A DNA stretch of 64,000 nt, taken from the NCBI RefSeq assembly GCF_023276435.1, contig NZ_JALLPO010000003.1:1-64000 (forward strand), written 5' to 3'. A program made the position numbers and the translations under genes. A model generated the notes under the pieces. That model did not search any database. It was not told the origin of the DNA and worked only from the letters and a program-made list of their open reading frames with translations. Position 1 is the stretch's first letter; every line of letters starts with the position of its first letter. Shown here piece by piece: positions 51,930 to 59,513 of this stretch. This stretch comes from Sphaerisporangium perillae. Lineage in GTDB: Bacteria; Actinomycetota; Actinomycetes; Streptosporangiales; Streptosporangiaceae.

Positions 51930-52120
51930 CGGACCTCCCGTTTCGTACGAGGTGCGCCTTCCCCAACGTCCTCATACTGGGATGATCACAAGTGACTGAG
52001 GGAGAGACTACCGTCCGTCGTGGCGGGGCACCAGAGCCGGGTCATACCTAATCACGCTTGACAACTCTCCGTATGGGGAAAGATGCATTCCGTGTTTACC
52101 GCCCCTATAGGGAGCCGCCC

Positions 52121-53152
52121 GTGAACGTGCAGGCAGTTGAGCACATTCCGGGCCGCCACGCCTTCATCCGGCCCGGCGTCCTGCTCGCACGGTCTCCCGG
52201 CGTGGCGGCGCGCTGGACCCAGTCGGCCGAGTACATGGACGGGCTCTTCCTGCTGCGGCTCTCGCCCGGAGCCGACCCCTGCGAGATCGCCGCCACGCTC
52301 GTGGCGCGGGGCCAGGAGGTCTGCCCCAACCATGTCGTCATGGGGCAGCCGCTGTTCTTCGGGGGTCCGTCCGGAGCCCCGCTGCCCGCGTCGGCCCCCG
52401 CGTACGACCCGGGCGAACCCTCACGGGTGACGGTCGGGCTGCTCGACACCGGTGTGGCCCCGCACCCGTGGTTCAGGGACGCCGACTGGTTCCGCGGCCA
52501 GCCGGAGGAGATCCTCGACGCCGACGGCGACGGGCTTCTCGACGGCCAGGCCGGCCACGGCACCTTCATCGCGGGGCTGCTGCTGCGCCAGGCGCCCGGC
52601 GCGCGGCTGCGCGTGGTCCGGGTGCTCGACAGCCATGGGGTCGGCGACGAGGCAGGCGTGCTGCGGGCGCTCGGCATCCTGCGCGACGCGCGCATCGACG
52701 TGCTCGTGCTGCCCTTCGGCTGCTTCACCTACGACGACCGGCCCTCCCCTCTGCTGGAACGCGCGCTCGCCGCCTTCCCCGACACCGTGATCGTCGCCTG
52801 CGCGGGCAACACGACCTCCTCACGGCCGTTCTGGCCCGCCGCGATGCCTCGCGTGATCGCCGTCGGAGCTCTCGATTCACCAGAAACCGGACGCGCCGGG
52901 TTCTCCGCCTACGGCCCCTGGGTGGACGCCTGCGCCCGTGGCGAAGCGTTGACCAGCAGTTTCGTGGACTTTGACCCGTACGACGGCTACGCCGTGTGGA
53001 GCGGCACGTCGTTCGCCACCGCCGTCGTGGCCGGGGCCATCGCCGCCGCCGCCCGCCACATGTCCCCTGGTGAGGCGGCCCATCACGTGCTCCACCCAGA
53101 CGGCGCCAGGCGATTTCCCGATCTCGGCGTACGCGTGCCCGCACCCCGCTAG
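52121..53152 (+). CDS. Intracellular S8 (subtilisin-like) serine peptidase
   Basis: 343 residues from GTG 52121 (AGGGAG 6 bases upstream). The triad is intact: Asp109 in VGLLDTGV, His146 in GHGTFIAGLLL, Ser297 in WSGTSFATAVVAG, with the oxyanion Asn230 in ACAGNTTS. There is no signal peptide or TM segment, so it should be cytoplasmic, which is unusual for actinobacterial subtilases. About 95 residues precede the catalytic core and could act as a propeptide or recognition domain. It is the first gene of a cluster with an ECF sigma factor and a CHAT protease. A TTGACA hexamer at 52058 could be a -35 box, but no clear -10 follows. Confidence 0.9.
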   Translation: MNVQAVEHIPGRHAFIRPGVLLARSPGVAARWTQSAEYMDGLFLLRLSPGADPCEIAATLVARGQEVCPNHVVMGQPLFFGGPSGAPLPASAPAYDPGEPSRVTVGLLDTGVAPHPWFRDADWFRGQPEEILDADGDGLLDGQAGHGTFIAGLLLRQAPGARLRVVRVLDSHGVGDEAGVLRALGILRDARIDVLVLPFGCFTYDDRPSPLLERALAAFPDTVIVACAGNTTSSRPFWPAAMPRVIAVGALDSPETGRAGFSAYGPWVDACARGEALTSSFVDFDPYDGYAVWSGTSFATAVVAGAIAAAARHMSPGEAAHHVLHPDGARRFPDLGVRVPAPR

Positions 53153-53195
53153 GGTGCTCACCGAAAGCGTTCCCCCCACCACGCGAAGTCATCAC

Positions 53196-53714
53196 ATGCC
53201 ATACGACCTCGACCTCCTCGACGAGACGGCCTGGCGCGACCTGGTCGCCCGGCACGGCTACCGCATGTGGGCCGTCGCCCGCGCCTTCGGCCTCGACGCC
53301 GCGGACGCCGCCGACGCCGTGCAGGCCGCGTGGCTCCGCCTGCTCGAGAGCATGCACACGATCCGCGACCCCGAACGCGTCGGCGCCTGGCTGGTCACCA
53401 CGACCCGCCACGAGGCCGCGCGCATCGGCCGGCGGCGGACCGGCGACCGGCTGACCGACCTGCCCGCCGAGATCCCGGCGCCCGACGGCGACCCCACCGC
53501 GGCCATGCTCACCGAGGAGGACGGGCGGCGGCTCTGGGCGGCCGTCGACAGGCTTCCCCACCCCTGCCGCATGCTGCTGCGCCTGATCGTCACGGTCCCC
53601 GAGGCGAGTTACGCCCAGCTGTCACGGCGGCTCGACATGCCCATCGGCAGCATCGGACCCACCCGCGGCCGCTGCCTCAAGCGCCTGCGGTCCCTCATGG
53701 AGGACGAGCGGTGA
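53196..53714 (+). CDS. ECF-type RNA polymerase sigma factor
   Basis: 172 residues from ATG 53196. Region 2 has WRDLVARHGYRMWAVARAFG, then DAADAVQAAWLRLLESMHTI and RVGAWLVTTTRHEAARIGRR. Region 4 has LPHPCRMLLRLIVTVPEASY and LDMPIGSIGPTRGRCLKRL. It overlaps the next gene by 4 bases (GTGA). No obvious anti-sigma factor gene is present; the 161-residue protein downstream has no TM segment or zinc-binding anti-sigma motif. It probably directs transcription of the protease cluster. Confidence 0.92.
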   Translation: MPYDLDLLDETAWRDLVARHGYRMWAVARAFGLDAADAADAVQAAWLRLLESMHTIRDPERVGAWLVTTTRHEAARIGRRRTGDRLTDLPAEIPAPDGDPTAAMLTEEDGRRLWAAVDRLPHPCRMLLRLIVTVPEASYAQLSRRLDMPIGSIGPTRGRCLKRLRSLMEDER

Positions 53715-54196
53715 ACGACGACGAATATCTCCTGGCGGCCCTGCGGATCGCCGCGGGCGCCGACCCCGTCCCTGCCCGGGTCGCCTCCGAAGCGCACGCC
53801 GTGTACGGGCTGCGCCTCCCCGGCGCCGTGACCGCGAGCCTGGTCGCGCCGTCCCCGGACACCGCCATCGGCGCCAGGCCGCTGCCGGGCGTCCGGTCCA
53901 ACGGCAGCACGGCCGGGACTGAGCCGCGCCTGCTGCGCTTCGCCGCCGAGGGGCTGACCATCGACGTGGAGATCACGGTGTGCGACTCCCATCTCGACCT
54001 CGCCGGCCAGGTGCATCCCGCGCCGGGCAAGGGCGCCCGGGTCGAGATCAGGACGCCGCACGTGGCCAAGATCCGCTTCCCGTCCGAGAGCGGGGAGTTC
54101 GCCACCACGGGGCTGCCCCACGGGTGGCTGAGCATCGTCTGCCACCGCGTCGGCGATCCCCCGGTGGCCACCCGCTGGCAGTGCATCCGGCGCTGA
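53711..54196 (+). CDS. Hypothetical protein of the S8-sigma-CHAT cluster
   Basis: 161 residues from GTG 53711, translationally coupled to the sigma gene. No family name was recognised. The N-terminal helix (NDDEYLLAALRIAAGADPVP) is followed by a beta-rich part: LLRFAAEGLTIDVEITVCDS, LDLAGQVHPAPGKGARVEIR, FATTGLPHGWLSIVCHRVGD. It ends with a Trp-containing strand. It lacks signal peptide and TM segments. By position it could be a sigma-factor partner, an adaptor or a substrate of the proteases; I cannot choose between these. Confidence 0.75.
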   Translation: MNDDEYLLAALRIAAGADPVPARVASEAHAVYGLRLPGAVTASLVAPSPDTAIGARPLPGVRSNGSTAGTEPRLLRFAAEGLTIDVEITVCDSHLDLAGQVHPAPGKGARVEIRTPHVAKIRFPSESGEFATTGLPHGWLSIVCHRVGDPPVATRWQCIRR

Positions 54197-54202
54197 CCTC
54201 TC

Positions 54203-57067
54203 GTGGACCAGCCCACCGCACCAGCGGAAACGCCAAAACCACCTCCCACGACCACCACCGGCCCGCCCCTCGTTGAGGCCACCCCGCCGCTCCCCGCACC
54301 ACCTCCCGGGTGGGCCGTCCCTCCGCTCACCGCGGAGATCGCCGAGCTGGTGGCGGAGGCGGAGGCGGCCGTGGTGGCCTCCGGCGTCGATCCCGGATGG
54401 GCGCGCGAGCGGGCGCGAGCCGTGCTGGCCGAGGCGCGGGCACGCGACTGCCAGGAAGCCGTCTCCGTGGCCCACCGCGCGCTGGCACTCGCCGCGCGCG
54501 AGTTCGGGCTGCTCGAACTCGCGGCGGACCACCTGCACGAGGCCGTCACCGCGGCCCGCCACCTTCCCGAACGTGCCGCCCAGGCGCGCCTGTCGCTGGT
54601 CGCCGTCCGCGCCGACCTGGGCGACCCCGTGGGCGCGCTATGCGTCGCCGACCTCGCGGAAGGGCACCTGACGGGCCTGGACGCGGCACGGCTCGGCGTC
54701 CAGCGGTCCGTCGCGCTGGTCAGGCTCGGCAGGATCGAAGAGGCGGTGGCCTGCTGCGACCTGGCCGTTCAACGACTCACCGGCGCGGGTGACCCGCGTT
54801 TCCTGGCCGGAGCCCTGCTCAACCGGGGCCTCGCCCACACCTACCTCGAAGACTATGACGCGGCCTCCCACGATCTGTCGGCCTGCGTCACCGTCGCCCG
54901 CGACGCCGGTCTCGATCACATCGCCACCCTCGCTGAGGCCAACCTGCCGTTCGTCGCCACGCGACGCGGCGACATCCCGGCCGCATTCACCGGATACCAG
55001 GCCGCCGAGAAGACCCTGGCCGGCTATCCCGAACGGCTCGCCGCGATGCGGGCCGACTTCGCCGGCGCCCTGCTCGCCGCGTACCTGCCCGGAGAGGCCA
55101 GGGCGCTGCTCGGGCAGGCCGTCCCCGATCTGGCCGCCGCCGGCGCCCTCGTCACCCTGGCCGAGTCGCGCCTGCTCCTGGCACAGGCCGAACTACTCGT
55201 CGGCGACCCGTACCAGGCTCGGGCCAGCGCCGAGCGGGCGGCGGCGGAACTGGCCGGGCAGGGACGCCACGCGTGGGTGCCACTCGCGGAGGAGGTGACC
55301 CTCCGGGCCCGGATCGCCGTCGAGGAGCCGACGCGGCACCTTCTCGACGAGGTACGGATGCTCGCGGGCCGTCTCGCCGCGCACGGATGGGCCGGCCCAG
55401 CCGCCGCCCTCCGACTGACCGCCGCCGAACTCGCTCTCACCATCCCCGCCCAAACCACCGAGCCAGTGCCCGGACAGGCCAAGCCAGCATCCGGACGAGC
55501 CGAGCCGATCCCCGCCGAACATGCCGAGGCGGTACCCGGACGAGCCGAGGCGGGGTCCGGATGGGCCGGGGGTGGATCGCCGGTGCCGGCCACTCGTGAC
55601 GCGGTGGAAGCCGATCTTGAGCTGGTCATCGAAGGGCCTGCCGCCACCGGACGGGCGCATCGCGTCGTACGCCACCACGCGACAGCGCTGCGGCGAAGCC
55701 TGCGAGGAGACCTGCCGGGGGCGTTCGCGGCGCTGCGGACGGGCCTGGAGGAGGCCACAGCGGGACACGAGCGCCTTGAAGACCCCGGCGTACGGGCTCA
55801 CGCCGTACGGGCGGGCGAGCGGCTCGCGGACTTCGGCCTGTCGCTGGCGCTGCGCGACGGGCGGCCCGAGGCCGTCCTGGGCTGGGCCGAGCATTGGCGC
55901 GCGGTGGCGCGGGGACACTCCAGGGAGCCCTTGTCGATCGACGGCCTGCGCGCCGCGCTCGGCGGTACGGCTCTGGTCGAGATGGTCCGGCACGGTGACC
56001 GGCTCGCCGCCGTGGTGGTCACGGCCGACGGCTGCGTCCTACGCGTGCTCGGCTCCTACACCGCCGCAGCCGAGGCGACGATCCGGTTGCGGTACGGCCT
56101 GCGGAGAGCGGGCCTGCGGGACACCGGCACCCCTGCCTCCGGGATCGCGGGAGAAGCGGCGGCGCTCGCCACACGGTTGCTCGACCCGCTGGCCGCCGAC
56201 ATCGGTGACCGTCCGGTGGTGATCGGGCCGACCGGCGCGCTCCACACCCTGCCGTGGGGGACGCTGCCCGCGTTCAGGGGACGCGCCATCTGCGTGGCCG
56301 CGAGCGCGAGCGCCTGGCTGGCCACCGCCGCCCTCCGCCCGGGGACACGGCGGCGTGCGGGACCTCTGGTGGCCGCCGTCGCAGGCCCCGGTCTGGAACA
56401 CGCCGGCACCGAGGCTGCGATGGTCGTCCGCACCTACCAGAAGACCACCCGCCGGACACCCCCTCACCAAGAGTCCGCCCACCGAACACCCCAGACCCAG
56501 GAAGCCATCCCCCAAGGTCTCCCTCACCCGGAATCGGCTCCCCTGAGGGAACCTGATGACCGAGCCGCTGATGGGCCGGGCGTGGTGGCGGCACGGATCG
56601 CCCCCGAGACCGCCGGGGTCCTCGACGCGCTCGGGCAGGCCGAGATCGTGCACATCGCCGCCCACGGATTCTTCTCCGCACAGAGCCCCCTGCTGTCGAG
56701 CATCACCCTGGACGACGGCCGCCTGATGGCCTACGACCTGCTCGGGCTCGGCCGGACGCCATGGCTCGTGGTGCTGTCGGCCTGTGACGCCGGCATGGCC
56801 CATGCCCCTGTAGACGGGACCACCCTGGGGCTCGCGGGCGCCTTCCTCGAACGGGGCACGGCATGTGTGATCGCCGGACTCATCCCGGTACGCGATGACG
56901 AAGCCCTGACCTTGATGACGCTCGTGCACGCACTACTGGTCTCAGGACAGACCCCGGCGCAGGCTCTCGCCACGGCCGCCGAGAAGACGGGCGTCCAGGG
57001 ATTCGCCTGCTTCGGCTCCCTGGGCCACCCGATCCCCCTCCACGATCACGAACCACACCGCCCATGA
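54203..57067 (+). CDS. TPR-CHAT protease
   Basis: 954 residues from GTG 54203. A proline-rich N-terminus (1-40) precedes TPR-like repeats at about 45-400 (QEAVSVAHRALALAAREFGL; ALLNRGLAHTYLEDYDAASH). A repetitive Pro/Ala/Glu linker (415-455) follows, then the CHAT domain at about 590-945. LPWGTLPAF, His821 in VHIAAHGFFSAQ and Cys861 in LVVLSACDAGMAH give a complete dyad. There is no membrane anchor. Similar TPR-CHAT proteins act as caspase-like proteases in bacterial signalling and immunity. It closes a four-gene cluster with a cytoplasmic subtilase, an ECF sigma factor and a small protein. Confidence 0.9.
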   Translation: MDQPTAPAETPKPPPTTTTGPPLVEATPPLPAPPPGWAVPPLTAEIAELVAEAEAAVVASGVDPGWARERARAVLAEARARDCQEAVSVAHRALALAAREFGLLELAADHLHEAVTAARHLPERAAQARLSLVAVRADLGDPVGALCVADLAEGHLTGLDAARLGVQRSVALVRLGRIEEAVACCDLAVQRLTGAGDPRFLAGALLNRGLAHTYLEDYDAASHDLSACVTVARDAGLDHIATLAEANLPFVATRRGDIPAAFTGYQAAEKTLAGYPERLAAMRADFAGALLAAYLPGEARALLGQAVPDLAAAGALVTLAESRLLLAQAELLVGDPYQARASAERAAAELAGQGRHAWVPLAEEVTLRARIAVEEPTRHLLDEVRMLAGRLAAHGWAGPAAALRLTAAELALTIPAQTTEPVPGQAKPASGRAEPIPAEHAEAVPGRAEAGSGWAGGGSPVPATRDAVEADLELVIEGPAATGRAHRVVRHHATALRRSLRGDLPGAFAALRTGLEEATAGHERLEDPGVRAHAVRAGERLADFGLSLALRDGRPEAVLGWAEHWRAVARGHSREPLSIDGLRAALGGTALVEMVRHGDRLAAVVVTADGCVLRVLGSYTAAAEATIRLRYGLRRAGLRDTGTPASGIAGEAAALATRLLDPLAADIGDRPVVIGPTGALHTLPWGTLPAFRGRAICVAASASAWLATAALRPGTRRRAGPLVAAVAGPGLEHAGTEAAMVVRTYQKTTRRTPPHQESAHRTPQTQEAIPQGLPHPESAPLREPDDRAADGPGVVAARIAPETAGVLDALGQAEIVHIAAHGFFSAQSPLLSSITLDDGRLMAYDLLGLGRTPWLVVLSACDAGMAHAPVDGTTLGLAGAFLERGTACVIAGLIPVRDDEALTLMTLVHALLVSGQTPAQALATAAEKTGVQGFACFGSLGHPIPLHDHEPHRP

Positions 57068-57183
57068 ACATCGGGCAAGCCGCGATCGCGGAGCGCACCG
57101 CCCATGAACGTCCAGCGGGCCGCAGTCGCGCGCGGTACCACCCGTGAGCGTTCACCGGGTCACCCGCCGTACGACGGCGCCGC

Positions 57184-57440
57184 TACCGCCGCACCACACC
57201 CCACCGCCCCGGCGCCCAACCCCCAAGACCAGCGGCCCGTACAGATCACACCTCACCGTGCGGAGGATTCTGTACCGCCGCACCACACCCCACCGCCCCG
57301 GCGCCCAACCCCCAAGACCAGCGGCCCGTACAGATCACACCTCACCGTGCGGAGGATTCTGTACCGCCGCAGCGCACCCCACCGCCCCGGCGCCCAACCC
57401 CCGTGACGGCGGCTGGTACAGGTCACATTCCGCCGTGCGG
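57184..57440. repeat. 89-bp tandem repeat with hairpins, about 2.9 units
   Basis: The unit starts TACCGCCGCACCACACCCCA and recurs at 57184, 57273 and (diverged) 57362. Inside it, GTACAGA and TCTGTAC form a 7-bp stem around an inner CCTC...GAGG (57239-57275 and 57328-57364). The array occupies the 445-bp gap 57068-57512 between convergent genes and may serve as terminator for both. Nothing else was seen in the gap. Confidence 0.85.
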
Positions 57441-57512
57441 GGGTTTCGGGGGCCGCCGCATCCGGTGGGGGCGCGCTGGGTGGGGCCGGTGCGTTGGGTG
57501 GGGGAAGCGGGA

Positions 57513-58313
57513 TCAGGATTTGGCTGTGGGGCGGGTGGGGTCGGTGATCCAGTTGGACCAGGAGCCTACGTAGAGGGCGGCGTGGACGCCCGCGAGTTCC
57601 ATTGCCAGCACTTCGTGGGCGGCGGTCACCCCTGAGCCGCAGTAGGCCCCGACCGGGACCTCCGGCAGGGCGCCGAAGGAGATGAACCGCTCCCTGAGGA
57701 ACTCGGCCGGGTGGAAACGCCCGGCGGGGTCGACGTTCTCCATCGTGGGCGCGCTGACGGCTCCGGGAATGTGCCCGGCCACCGGGTCGATCGGCTCGAC
57801 CTCGCCCCGGTAACGCTCGGCGCCCCGCGCGTCGAGCAGCACGCCTTCCTGGGCGAGGGCGCCCGCCTGCGCGGCGTCCAGGACCGGCATCCCGCCCGGG
57901 CGGGCGGTGAAGTCGCCCGGCTCGGTGACCGGCTCCTCCTTGGACACCGGGTGCCCTTCGTCGGCCCACCTGCGGTAGCCGCCGTCGAGCACGCGCACGT
58001 CCGGATGCCCGAAGTAGCGCAGCGTCCACCAGGCACGGGCGGCGGCCGTGGAGTCGGCCTCGTCGTAGACCACGACCGGCCGGGATCCGGACACGCCGAG
58101 CCGGCGCATCGCTTCCTGGAACGCGCCGGCGTCGGGCAGCGGATGCCGGCCTCCCTCTCCGGGCGGTGCGGCGAGGTCGCGGTCCAGGTCGCAGAACACC
58201 GCACCGGGGAGATGACCCTCCCGGTAGGACTCGGGGTCGGCTGCCATCCGCCGCCAACGGACATCGAGGATCGTGGCGTCGCCAAGGTCACCGGGATTGA
58301 TCAACGGGCTCAT
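57513..58313 (-). CDS. sseA: Thiosulfate/3-mercaptopyruvate sulfurtransferase (double rhodanese)
   Basis: 266 residues with two rhodanese domains. The first is inactive (DEADSTAAARAWWTLRYFGH, Asp at the active-site position). The second carries the catalytic Cys in AYCGSGVTAAHEVLAM. HLPGAVFCDLDRDLA and GHIPGAVSAPTMENVD are the typical domain starts. The CGSGVTA loop is closer to mercaptopyruvate sulfurtransferases. It transfers sulfane sulfur to cyanide or thiols. Probable stress or sulfur-metabolism enzyme; monocistronic. Confidence 0.9.
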   Translation of the reverse strand: MSPLINPGDLGDATILDVRWRRMAADPESYREGHLPGAVFCDLDRDLAAPPGEGGRHPLPDAGAFQEAMRRLGVSGSRPVVVYDEADSTAAARAWWTLRYFGHPDVRVLDGGYRRWADEGHPVSKEEPVTEPGDFTARPGGMPVLDAAQAGALAQEGVLLDARGAERYRGEVEPIDPVAGHIPGAVSAPTMENVDPAGRFHPAEFLRERFISFGALPEVPVGAYCGSGVTAAHEVLAMELAGVHAALYVGSWSNWITDPTRPTAKS

Positions 58314-58605
58314 CGGAATTCCGGGGCGGACGCCCTGCGCTCTCCGCCTTGGGAGGCAGCCCCTTCCCTCCTTCGTCTTCGAATAGTGGCCAGTGTTCGC
58401 CTGCCGGAGTCAACCACGCTCCGCGCCACGGACACCAGTTGATGCGCGTGTTGTCTATGGCACCCCTATGGCCGGGCGCCCGCGACGCCGGATGGTGCCG
58501 CCGCGCGGCTCCGTCCCTGATCCGCCCGTTGGAGAGGCCCTCAGCGAGGCGCGCTCCCCCAACGGTCGGGCCGGCCGGCGCGGCGCCCGGCCGGTTCGCG
58601 ACGGG

Positions 58606-59196
58606 TCAGCTCGCCGAGCGGGCGGTCGCCTCGGAGAGGGCCTTGGCGAAGGCGAGGACGTTGCTCACGGCTTCGGGCCCGTCGGCGGCCTCGCTGACGC
58701 GCAGCGACAGATCGTCGGCGGTGATCGCGCCGGTGTAGCCGTGGTCGGCTTCGCAGTTCTCGTCTCCGCACGTGGCGGGCTCGAGGTCGACGTGAGAGAT
58801 GGCGCCCCAGCCGATGGTGAGCGTCACTTCGGTCGGCGGAACCCCGGGCACGTACGCCGCGGGGTCGGGGACCACCCGGGTGACCGCGACGGACTGGACG
58901 CGGCTCAGGCGCACCGCCTCGGTGGTCGTGGACGCGTGTGAGGTGGGCATGCCGTCGGCGGGCGGGTGCTCGTCGGTGTGGCAAACCAGCAGCCTGGTGG
59001 GTGAGAGGACCACCACGGTGACGTGCCTGCGCACCTCCATCGCCGGGTCGAAAGTGGCCTCATGGTGGACGACGTACGCCGTCACCTGCTCCTTGCCCAG
59101 CGCGGATTCCGCCGCGTCGGCCACGAGATCGGGGTAGTAGCCGCTGCGTTCGATAGCCTCGCGCAAACCAGCGGCCGAGACTCGGGTTTCCCTCAT
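58606..59196 (-). CDS. DUF5998-family protein
   Basis: 196 residues from ATG 59196. Conserved along its length with a family found only in actinobacteria: LREAIERSGYYPDLVADAAE, RRHVTVVVLSPTRLLVCHTD, TVTRVV-like VAVTRVVPDPAAYVPG and LTIGWGAISHVDLEPATCGD ENCEADHGYTG. The CGDENCEADHGY stretch could bind a metal. The function is unknown. It lies between sseA and the PatA-like gene on the same strand. Confidence 0.88.
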   Translation of the reverse strand: MRETRVSAAGLREAIERSGYYPDLVADAAESALGKEQVTAYVVHHEATFDPAMEVRRHVTVVVLSPTRLLVCHTDEHPPADGMPTSHASTTTEAVRLSRVQSVAVTRVVPDPAAYVPGVPPTEVTLTIGWGAISHVDLEPATCGDENCEADHGYTGAITADDLSLRVSEAADGPEAVSNVLAFAKALSEATARSAS

Positions 59197-59434
59197 GGGT
59201 CCATCCTGCCCTGTCTCGGCACGCTGTTTCACCTCATAGCCGCCCGCCTTGGGCGCACGCGCGCGGGAGGGAGGGGACGAAGGGCGCGGCACGCCGGACG
59301 ATCCGTCCCTGGGACCACTCGGGATGCCTGCGGTCGCACCCACCCCAGGTGTTTTTACGCTTCTGGCGAGCACGCTCCTGATCGTCCAGGGATGAGATGT
59401 CCGCCTGAAGCACCTCGGGACTCCGCCGCCCGGC
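59197..59434. other. Gene-free spacer
   Basis: With the following array this makes a 317-bp gap upstream of the DUF5998 gene, whose promoter it should hold. No other feature was recognised. Confidence 0.35.
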
Positions 59435-59510
59435 CTCCCGGCAAGGGGGCGGGCTCCCGGCAAGGGGGCGGGCTCCCGGCAAGGGGGCGGGCTCCCGGCA
59501 AGGGGGCGGG
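59435..59510. repeat. 19-bp minisatellite (4 units)
   Basis: The unit CTCCCGGCAAGGGGGCGGG is repeated perfectly at 59435, 59454, 59473 and 59492, directly after the 3' end of the PatA-like gene (stop at 59514). Confidence 0.92.
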
Positions 59511-59513
59511 CCC

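Noticed and set aside
52058-52120. N-terminal extension of the S8 peptidase from TTG 52058
   Set aside because: TTGACA at this spot looks more like a promoter hexamer, and the GTG at 52121 has a proper ribosome site; the extension lacks coding character.
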